A DNA stretch of 15,816 nucleotides from Clostridiales bacterium (GTDB taxonomy: Bacteria; Bacillota_A; Clostridia; Oscillospirales; Oscillospiraceae). Positions 6,275 through 12,154 of the stretch are shown here, piece after piece. Location of the stretch: the NCBI GenBank assembly GCA_022777455.1, contig JALFGI010000203.1:1-15816 (forward strand). The letters run 5' to 3'. The notes below the pieces were generated by a model. The model made no database searches and had not been told where the DNA came from. It worked only from the letters and a program-made list of their open reading frames with translations. Numbering within the stretch: position 1 is the first letter of the stretch; each line of letters starts with the position of its first letter. The position numbers and the translations under genes were made by a program.

Positions 6275-7211
6275 CCGCACGCACCCCCAGTCGGATTCTC
6301 GGGTCAAGGGCATGGTACAATAGGTCGGTGATCAGGTTGACCAGCACATAGATGATTGCCATCCAGACCACATAGGCCTGAATCATGGGGTAGTCCCGCA
6401 TGGTGATGGCATCCACCGCCAGCTTGCCCACGCCGTCCCACATGAAAATACTCTCAATAATCGCCGTACCGCCCAAGAGACTTCCGATGGACAGAGCCAG
6501 CAGCGTGATGATGGTGAGCATGGAGGATTTCAGCACGCTTTTCCAGAGGACAACGGAACTGCGGACACCTCTGGCCTTTGCGCCGATGACGTAATCCTTG
6601 TTCAGCTCCTCCAGCACCGTGGCCCGCACCTGCCGCATATACTTGGCAGACATGGCAATGGCAAGGGTCAGGGTGGGCAGCATGGCACTTTGGACACTCA
6701 GCCCCTTGGAAATAACGGGAAGCATTTTCAGTTTGATGGAGAAAATCTGCATGAGAAGCAGCGCCACAAAGAAGTTGGGAAGGGAATTTCCCACGAAGCT
6801 GAAAAAACGCAGAAAGTAATCTGTGAACTTGTCATGCCGCACCGCCGCCAGAACACCCAGCGGAATGGAAATGACCACCGTCATGACAATGGACAGGGCG
6901 GTAAGGAGCAGCGTCGCCGGGAGCTTGGAAATAAACGTCTGGAACACGTCCTTCCCGGAAACATAGCTTACGCCCATGTCGCCCCGCATCATACCGCCCA
7001 CCCAGGAAAGGTACTGGGTGAGAAAAGGCTTGTCCAGACCCAATTCCGCCCGTTTCGCGTCGATGATCTCCTGGGCCACCGCACCCTTATCGCCGTAAAG
7101 CTCGATGATGGCATCGCTGCCAGCCACGCGCATCATGGCAAAGGACAGAAAGGTGATGCCAATGAGGACGGGTATCAGTTGTAAGAATCTGTGTAAAACG
7201 TATTTCTTCAA
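6267..7211 (-). CDS. ABC transporter permease, NikB/DppB type
   Basis: First membrane permease of the minus-strand importer, 314 residues, full family length. It has the classic N-terminus (MKKYVLHRFLQLIPVLIGITFLSFAMM), then LGLDKPFLTQYLSWVGGMMRGDMGVSYVSG and LPATLLLTALSIV. Next come the ATPase-contact loop (YVIGAKARGVRSSVVLWKSVLK) and the terminal LITDLLYHALDPRIRLG. The initiation codon is TTG at 7211, inside a TTGA overlap with the stop of the methyltransferase gene. This ties the two translationally and argues that the methyltransferase belongs to the transporter's job. No ATG is available until residue 26, which would delete the first helix. Confidence 0.93.
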   Translation of the reverse strand: MKKYVLHRFLQLIPVLIGITFLSFAMMRVAGSDAIIELYGDKGAVAQEIIDAKRAELGLDKPFLTQYLSWVGGMMRGDMGVSYVSGKDVFQTFISKLPATLLLTALSIVMTVVISIPLGVLAAVRHDKFTDYFLRFFSFVGNSLPNFFVALLLMQIFSIKLKMLPVISKGLSVQSAMLPTLTLAIAMSAKYMRQVRATVLEELNKDYVIGAKARGVRSSVVLWKSVLKSSMLTIITLLALSIGSLLGGTAIIESIFMWDGVGKLAVDAITMRDYPMIQAYVVWMAIIYVLVNLITDLLYHALDPRIRLGVRADA

Positions 7212-7999
7212 ACAGCAACACCTACTTTATGGCCTTCCACTAAGAACATAGGCGTGGAAGCATTGTTGATTCTCTCTTCTTTCGTCCAAACCTGCTTCCA
7301 GACTTCCGTATCAGCATTTGCCTGCATTCCCAGCCCCCGCAGCACATCCAAATCCCACCCGGGGCGGTGATGCTTGGAAAGCGGCGTTTTCCGGGCGATG
7401 GCTTCCATGGCATCCACATCCGTTCCGGCAGTCTCGTCCCGGACATCCGAAGCCTGAAGATTCTCTCTGTCCTGTGCGTGGCCTGCTTGGGCATCCTCAT
7501 CCCAGAGGTAGCGATACCAGTTGGCGTCAAAGTTCAGGAGCAGCCCGCCGGGTTTCAACACTCGCATCCACTGGGCGTAGGCCTTCTCCGGGTTGGGAAG
7601 ATTCCAGGTCACATTCCGGGTCACCAGCACATCAAAGGAAGCGGTCTCAAAGGTCAGCTCCTCGGCATTCATCTGCCGGAAGTCGATCTTCTCCGCCAGC
7701 GCTCCCGCGTTGCCTTTCGCTTCCTCCAGCATGGAGGCGGTATAGTCCACCGCCGTCACCTGATAGCCCAGCTCCGCCAGAATAATGGCGAAAAAGCCCG
7801 GACCGGTGCCTACATCCAGCACGCGAATCCGCTCCGGGCTAGTATTTGGAAACCGTGCGGCAATGCGCCGGGAGATGACGCCCCGCCAGACCGTTTTCTG
7901 GCTGGTTGCCAGCTCCTCCTGATTGACCCCGGAGTAGCCGGAAGCCCGGAGAGTCCAGTAGTGGATATTTTCTTCTTCGTAGGTTGCAAACTGTTTCAT
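7208..7999 (-). CDS. Class I SAM-dependent methyltransferase heading the transporter operon
   Basis: Cytoplasmic methyltransferase, 263 residues. SAM-binding motif I is VLDVGTGPGFF at about residues 60-70, followed by the acidic ribose-binding position in VTAVDYT (D85). Later motifs are FDVLVTRNVTWNLPNPEKAYAQWMRVLKPGGLLLNFDANWYRYLWDE. The N-terminal YWTLRASGYSGVNQEEL and the NFDANWY segment resemble a clostridial methyltransferase type that I associate with metal ABC transporter clusters (recalled, not checked). The acceptor is unknown; small molecules such as a chelator are likelier than DNA, since there is no NPPY-type motif. The ATG at 7999 follows AAAGGAG; an extension to 8116 would translate through the MITE-like repeat and is rejected. 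Shares a TTGA overlap with the permease gene. Confidence 0.9.
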   Translation of the reverse strand: MKQFATYEEENIHYWTLRASGYSGVNQEELATSQKTVWRGVISRRIAARFPNTSPERIRVLDVGTGPGFFAIILAELGYQVTAVDYTASMLEEAKGNAGALAEKIDFRQMNAEELTFETASFDVLVTRNVTWNLPNPEKAYAQWMRVLKPGGLLLNFDANWYRYLWDEDAQAGHAQDRENLQASDVRDETAGTDVDAMEAIARKTPLSKHHRPGWDLDVLRGLGMQANADTEVWKQVWTKEERINNASTPMFLVEGHKVGVAV

Positions 8000-8022
8000 G
8001 GAAAAACTCCTTTGTGAATCAG

Positions 8023-8184
8023 GGAACCTCTGAATCATTCGGCAAGAGCTGGTGGCGAGGGATTTTGGCTCAGCCGAAAGTACCAAAATTGCGGGAATAC
8101 TTTGTGTATTTCCCAATTTCGGTACTGCACAGATGGGGCAAAAGACCCGCCACGTAAGCCACAGACGAATTGTTCAGAGGTTCC
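8023..8184. mobile_element. MITE-like 162-bp imperfect palindrome in the methyltransferase 5' leader
   Basis: Terminal inverted repeats GGAACCTCTGAA (8023-8034) and TTCAGAGGTTCC (8173-8184) are perfect over 12 bp. Inward similarity continues (ATTCG, then GTGGCG-GG, TTTTG). The centre is another long stem, 8079-8126, starting AGTACC and ending GGTACT. There is no coding capacity. Size and architecture fit a non-autonomous miniature inverted-repeat element; no clear target duplication is visible. It sits between the P4 terminator and the ribosome site of the methyltransferase gene. Confidence 0.55.
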
Positions 8185-8186
8185 TT

Positions 8187-8220
8187 AAAAAACGCCCCAC
8201 TACAGCAGCATAGCGTGGCG
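8187..8220 (-). terminator. Promoter-proximal terminator / attenuator downstream of P4
   Basis: On the minus strand AACGCCACGCTA pairs with TAGTGGGGCGTT (one mismatch, one G-T) around an 8-base loop, followed by a run of six T. It lies about 40 bases after the predicted P4 start and before the methyltransferase gene, so it should abort most P4 transcripts unless overcome. Confidence 0.65.
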
Positions 8221-8264
8221 TTCCCATAGGTAGGAGAGAAAAAAGTCTGTATGGATACATTCCC

Positions 8265-8308
8265 ATTTTAACACGGGTGTGCCTGCTGCGGAAGCCCCCC
8301 AGGGGGAT
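8265..8308 (-). promoter_or_regulatory. Promoter P4 with GC-palindrome/CTTCCG -35 element (methyltransferase-transporter operon)
   Basis: Minus strand: ATCCCCCTGGGGGG then CTTCCGC (TTCCGC, 8293-8288), a 17-base spacer (8287-8271), and TAAAAT (8270-8265). The predicted start is near 8258, giving a leader of about 260 bases that includes the terminator and the MITE-like repeat. The GC palindrome is identical to that of P1. Confidence 0.58.
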
Positions 8309-8329
8309 TGCTTTTCTTCCTTTCTCCCC

Positions 8330-8370
8330 ATCCCCGACAGGGGGATTTTTTGTGGGATATATACAAAAAA
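8330..8370. repeat. Paired palindromes upstream of P4, resembling those upstream of P3
   Basis: ATCCCC-gaca-GGGGGAT (8330-8346) is followed by TTTTTTGT (8346-8353) and its complement ACAAAAAA (8363-8370). In matching orientation P3 has CCCCG-aca-CGGGG at 1298-1310 and TTTTGTG/CACAAAA at 1273-1293, at a similar distance from the promoter palindrome. On the plus strand it also looks like a weak terminator. Confidence 0.4.
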
Positions 8371-8544
8371 TCATGTACAAAGCCCGGATTCCGGGAGCCA
8401 AAAACGGGAACATACGGCTGGATTCTGTGCGTTTTCTACAAAAATGTTATTTTCAGCCATCGATCCCACCAAAGCTGCATTGATTGGCTTCCATGCATAA
8501 ATTATATTGTGCTTATCGGTTTTACTATGAAAGTCTCTAAAACA

Positions 8545-8570
8545 TCAGTAAAAATAAAACATTTTACTGA
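8545..8570. repeat. 9-bp perfect inverted repeat (possible operator)
   Basis: TCAGTAAAA (8545-8553) and TTTTACTGA (8562-8570) are perfect complements around an 8-base A-rich loop. It lies between the divergent promoters P4 and P5. Its half-site overlaps the TTACT core found in the 852-886 inverted repeat. Confidence 0.4.
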
Positions 8571-8691
8571 CTTCCATTTTTGGTGGTGCTAAGATGCGTG
8601 GCATGGGGATTTACTGTGAAACCTTCCCCCCGATCGAGCGTCAAAAAGGGCGGCCATTCTTTTGCTCAAAATGAAATATGTGCAAAATTAT

Positions 8692-8735
8692 ATCCCCCCG
8701 GGAGGCTTCCGCCGGAAAAATCAATCTGTTATAGT
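8692..8735 (+). promoter_or_regulatory. Promoter P5 with GC-palindrome/CTTCCG -35 element (plus-strand transporter operon)
   Basis: ATCCCCCCGGGAGG then CTTCCGC (TTCCGC, 8707-8712), a 17-base spacer (8713-8729), and TATAGT (8730-8735). The predicted start is near 8742; the early transcript CATCGGTT is the same as at P3. It is about 120 bases upstream of the first gene. Confidence 0.58.
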
Positions 8736-8777
8736 ATGCTCATCGGTTCATTTGCGCATTTCCCCTAATCCCAAAAT

Positions 8778-8820
8778 AAAGGCGCAGCGTTTCTTGGGGA
8801 AGAAGGCGCTGCGCCTTTGT
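8778..8820 (+). terminator. Leader hairpin downstream of P5 (weak terminator / attenuator)
   Basis: AAAGGCGCAGCG (8778-8789) pairs perfectly with CGCTGCGCCTTT (8807-8818). The apex closes again as TTCTT-GGGG-AAGAA (8791-8804), the same GGGG cap as in the 1407-1445 hairpin. The tail is TTTGTATT, too poor in T for a strong terminator, so it may instead be a regulatory or stabilising leader structure. Confidence 0.55.
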
Positions 8821-8861
8821 ATTGAGAAGAGATACAATGCAATGTCATTTCGGAGGGCAGC

Positions 8862-9773
8862 TTGGAAACACCCATTTTACATTATGACTGCGGCGTAATC
8901 GCTGCAAAGCTGGATCGCAGGGAAAAAGAATTGGTTCACATGGTGTCCTTTTCCATTCACGGCGGTGAGAGTCTGGCCCTCATTGGGGAGACCGGGTCCG
9001 GGAAGACGCTGATTGCCCAGTCCATCATGGGTGTACTGCCCGGAAATGTGAGGCTGGCTTCCGGAAAGATCTCTTTTTGTGGAAAGCCGCTGCCTCACGG
9101 GAAAAAGCTCCGGTTCATGCTTGGCCGGGATATCGTGTATATACCGCAGAATGGGCATGAATTTCTGAACCCATCGAAAAGCATTCGCAGTCAGCTGTTT
9201 GACAGCATGGAAAAACTGGGTATTGGAGCCTCCGATCGTTTTGCTTTTGCCTGTGAAAAGCTGTCACAGGTGGGGTTCTCCCAACCGGAAACCATTTTGC
9301 AGAAGTATTCCTTCCAGCTCTCCGGTGGTATGGCGCAGCGTGTGACCATCGCACTGGCGCTTTGCTCCAAAGCAAGGCTGCTGATTGCGGATGAGCCGAC
9401 CAACGGACTGGATCAGGACAGCAAGCAGCAGACCCTATCCCTGCTGAGAAGCCTTTTCCCGGATGCGGCGAAGCTGATCATTACCCACGATATTTCCATT
9501 GCGGCAGATTGTGACCGTGTCCTCGTACTGTGCGGAGGAAGGATGCTGGAAACCGGCAGCGCATCCGAGGTGCTTTCCTCGCCCCATCATCCCTATACGA
9601 AAGCGCTGCTGGGTGCGTTGGTGGAGAACGGTATGCAGGAAACGCCCAATTTGCGGACGGAAACAGGCATCTGCCCCTTCTACCGGCGATGCCCTGCTGC
9701 CACGGAGCTGTGCCGAAGGGAGATGCCCCATAAGACAGCCCAAGGCAGAGAATGGTGGTGCTGCAAGGAATGA
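8862..9773 (+). CDS. ABC transporter ATPase, NikD/OppD type with C-terminal Cys cluster
   Basis: Cytoplasmic ATPase of the plus-strand importer, 303 residues. Walker A is GETGSGKT (about 43-50), the Q-loop YIPQNGHEFLNPSKSI, the signature LSGGMAQR, Walker B RLLIADEPTNGLD and the H-loop ITHD. After the HHPYTKALLGAL segment the protein continues with CPFYRRCPAATELC and a terminal CC. This is the OppD/DppD-type Cys-rich tail that in related transporters can hold an iron-sulfur cluster; function here is inference. The start is a TTG at 8862, chosen because GGAGGG lies at ideal distance and no nearby ATG fits. First gene behind P5. Clearly divergent from the minus-strand homologue, so not a recent duplication. 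Confidence 0.93.
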   Translation: METPILHYDCGVIAAKLDRREKELVHMVSFSIHGGESLALIGETGSGKTLIAQSIMGVLPGNVRLASGKISFCGKPLPHGKKLRFMLGRDIVYIPQNGHEFLNPSKSIRSQLFDSMEKLGIGASDRFAFACEKLSQVGFSQPETILQKYSFQLSGGMAQRVTIALALCSKARLLIADEPTNGLDQDSKQQTLSLLRSLFPDAAKLIITHDISIAADCDRVLVLCGGRMLETGSASEVLSSPHHPYTKALLGALVENGMQETPNLRTETGICPFYRRCPAATELCRREMPHKTAQGREWWCCKE

Positions 9774-10459
9774 TTGCCCTTCAGAATATTGACAAGTCCT
9801 TCGACGGCAAACACATTCTCCAAAATGTTTCCCTTGAGATTCCAGACAATCAGATCTGCGGCGTCTTTGGAAAAAGCGGGATTGGGAAATCCACCCTTGC
9901 CAAAATACTCTGCGGCGTATGCCCGCCGGATGCAGGCAGGATTCTGCTGGACAACCGCTGTCTTGTTTCCAACGATCGTCCCTACGACAGACAGCTGGGC
10001 ATTTCCATCCAAATGGTTTACCAGCAGCCCTATGCAACGTTAGACCCACGCCAAAAGATTGGGAGCGGCTTTCGGGAGCTGATCCGGTATCATCGCCTTG
10101 CCCCGAGGGGGAAAGAAGAGATGATGACGGAGGAAATTCTATCCAAGGTCGGCTTGGCACCGCAAATTCTTGCACATCTGCCCCATCAAATCTCCGGCGG
10201 AGAAGCCCAGCGGGTTGCCATTGCACGCTGCCTGCTGTTTCAGCCGAGGCTGTTGATTCTGGATGAAGCGACTTCCATGCTGGACGTTTCCACGCAGGCC
10301 AATGTACTGGGGGTAGTACGTCGGCTGATGCACACAAACGGCGGAAGCGTTCTGCTCATCAGCCACGATGAAGGACTGGTTAAATTACTTTGTGATCAAA
10401 TCTATGTATTTGACAATAAATCCAAAACTCAGGAAGAAAAGGAGAACGATGCAACATGA
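9770..10459 (+). CDS. ABC transporter ATPase, NikE/OppF type
   Basis: Partner ATPase of the plus-strand importer, 229 residues. It starts in family style (MIALQNIDKSFDGKHILQNVSLEIP). Motifs: Walker A GKSGIGKST, Q-loop MVYQQPYATLDPRQK, signature ISGGEAQR, Walker B RLLILDEATSMLD, H-loop ISHD. It ends abruptly after YVFDNKSKTQEEKENDAT and lacks the usual HPYT-type C-terminal tail, making it short for the type. The start at 9770 gives an ATGA overlap with the upstream gene. An ATG at 9752 with a weak AAGG site would add six residues and is a real alternative. The downstream gene also overlaps by ATGA, so all three are coupled. Confidence 0.92.
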   Translation: MIALQNIDKSFDGKHILQNVSLEIPDNQICGVFGKSGIGKSTLAKILCGVCPPDAGRILLDNRCLVSNDRPYDRQLGISIQMVYQQPYATLDPRQKIGSGFRELIRYHRLAPRGKEEMMTEEILSKVGLAPQILAHLPHQISGGEAQRVAIARCLLFQPRLLILDEATSMLDVSTQANVLGVVRRLMHTNGGSVLLISHDEGLVKLLCDQIYVFDNKSKTQEEKENDAT

Positions 10460-12129
10460 AAAAAGCATTATCCCTTCTGCTGGCAGTGATGTTGGTGCTG
10501 TCTTTGGCGGCCTACGGCAGCGCTTCGGCAGAAACCACCCAGACACCCACGACACAGCCAGCAGCGGAAGCCGCCGAACCGGCAAGTGCGTATGCCATCG
10601 ATACGCTGACCATCGGCACAACGGCTTCCATTGAGACTGCCGTGTTTGGTGAGTATAACTTCGATATGCTGGCCAGCGGCGTATCCGAGCTGCCTCTGGT
10701 GTACCAGGATACCATGGGTGAGTACCACCCGCTGCTTGCTTCCTATACCACGGAAGATGCCGCCACTTGGACATATACCATTCAGGACGGCATGACATGG
10801 TCTGACGGCGAACCGGTCACGGCAGAGGATATTCTCTTTACGCTCCAGTACGATCAGGCCAATGGCAGTGCCAACTTCGAAGCACAGACCAATGACGAAG
10901 GCAAGGTCACAGAGGCAAAGTATGTCGGCTACACCGTCTCCGATGATAAAATGAGCCTTTCCCTGACGCTGGCATCTCCCAATGTCCGGGAGCTGAGCAA
11001 TATGACCTCCTTCCGTGTCATGCCAAAGCACATCTACGAGGGCAAGGACACCGTTACCGAGGCCGAAGGCCGGATCACCTGCGGCCCGTATGTGCTGGAA
11101 TCCTTCAATAAGGAAGCAGGTACCATTACCTTTACGGTCAATGCGCACTATCCGCAGAAGCCCAATGTAGAAAAAATCGTCTATCAGCTTTTCGGCAACG
11201 AGGATACCATGTATCTGGCACTCCAGCAGGGTGACATCGACATGGTCTGGGCCTACTCCACCGGTGTGGCAGGAACCTATCAGGATGTGCTTTCTGCCGA
11301 TGGCAATGTGGCGCTGGTCAATGTGGCTGCTGCCAATGCGCCTGCAGTGCTTGCCTTTAACAACGCGAAGGGCCTGTTCTCCGATGAGAACCTGCGTCAG
11401 GCAGTTTCCTATGCGCTGAACTATGCGGAATTTAAGACTTATTTCGGCAGTGCATACGCCGAGATTCCCAATCGTGGCTTTGTTCCGTCCACCACGGTTG
11501 GCTATCAGGACACCGAAAAGCTGACCACCGACACGACAAAGGCGGAGGAATATATGAAGGCCGCAGGGTATGCAGAAAAGAACGCCGACGGCTTCTATGT
11601 CAACGCCGACGGGCAGATTGCCGCCTTTACACTGACGGTTAACGCCGCAAAGGAGACCCATGTGGGCTATGCGGAGCTGATTAAGACACAGTTGGAGCAG
11701 TTCGGCATTCAGGTCAATTTGGATGCTGTGGACAAGGACAGCTACAACGCCAAAACCAGCAACAAATTCTCCGAAAACAACATTACCATGGAAGCAGCCA
11801 TCTATGGCTACACCGCCGCCGGTATGGGCATGGGCAACGGTCTGGGCTCCATCTATGTGGACGGTAATCACGCCGTACAGGGCGGCTGTCAGGTATTTGA
11901 CGAGGCGTTCTCCGCAATCCTCAGCGAGATGAAGTCGGCCAAGACCATTGAAGAATACTACGCAGGTGCGGCAAAGCTTCAGGACTATTACGCAGCCCAT
12001 ACGCCGCTGATCGCCCTGTACTGGGACAACATGATGCTTGCCTATTCCGCTGCGCTGGACAATGTGACCGTGGATGCGGTGTTCGGTCTGAACAACGTAA
12101 ACAACTGGTTCAGCATTACGAAGAAATAA
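10456..12129 (+). CDS. Substrate-binding protein, SBP_bac_5 family, with lost lipobox cysteine
   Basis: Binding protein of the plus-strand importer, 557 residues. The signal peptide MKKALSLLLAVMLVLSLAAYGSASAE matches clostridial lipoprotein signals except that the lipobox Cys is Tyr20 (TAC at 10513-10515; TGC would be one base different). SASA-E just after it could serve signal peptidase I. Family features follow: WTYTIQDGMTWSDGEPVTAEDI, ITCGPYVLESF and LRQAVSYALNYAEF, then PLIALYWDNMM near the end. Only weakly similar to the minus-strand binding protein, so the two importers probably bind different ligands. ATGA overlap with the ATPase gene; AGGAGA lies about 11 bases upstream. Without lipidation it would be secreted or signal-anchored, which is unusual for a Gram-positive importer. 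Confidence 0.93.
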   Translation: MKKALSLLLAVMLVLSLAAYGSASAETTQTPTTQPAAEAAEPASAYAIDTLTIGTTASIETAVFGEYNFDMLASGVSELPLVYQDTMGEYHPLLASYTTEDAATWTYTIQDGMTWSDGEPVTAEDILFTLQYDQANGSANFEAQTNDEGKVTEAKYVGYTVSDDKMSLSLTLASPNVRELSNMTSFRVMPKHIYEGKDTVTEAEGRITCGPYVLESFNKEAGTITFTVNAHYPQKPNVEKIVYQLFGNEDTMYLALQQGDIDMVWAYSTGVAGTYQDVLSADGNVALVNVAAANAPAVLAFNNAKGLFSDENLRQAVSYALNYAEFKTYFGSAYAEIPNRGFVPSTTVGYQDTEKLTTDTTKAEEYMKAAGYAEKNADGFYVNADGQIAAFTLTVNAAKETHVGYAELIKTQLEQFGIQVNLDAVDKDSYNAKTSNKFSENNITMEAAIYGYTAAGMGMGNGLGSIYVDGNHAVQGGCQVFDEAFSAILSEMKSAKTIEEYYAGAAKLQDYYAAHTPLIALYWDNMMLAYSAALDNVTVDAVFGLNNVNNWFSITKK

Positions 12130-12154
12130 TCCGTTTGACACAGGAGGCACACCG

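Larger units (their letters stand above)
8000..8861. other. Non-coding divergent control region, right
   Basis: This 862-base stretch separates the minus-strand methyltransferase operon from the plus-strand transporter operon. No credible gene was found. It contains, left to right: a MITE-like palindrome (8023-8184), a minus-strand terminator (8187-8220), promoter P4 (minus), a second palindrome with T-run (8330-8370), inverted repeat 8545-8570, promoter P5 (plus) and a leader hairpin (8778-8818). The middle part, about 8380-8690, is AT-rich with a short CCCGG/CCGGG hairpin near 8382 and two copies of TTACT(G/A)TGAAA. Confidence 0.75.

Noticed and set aside
8000..8116. N-terminal extension of the methyltransferase to 8116
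   Set aside because: The extension is translated MITE-like repeat; the ATG at 7999 has an AAAGGAG site and gives a normal N-terminus.
717..8711. GC palindromes (GGAAGCCCCCC-GGGGGAT) as a dispersed mobile repeat
   Set aside because: My first reading. Rejected as the main explanation because all five copies are followed at exactly 17 bases by a -10 box, with unrelated sequence between, which fits a promoter element rather than an inserted unit.
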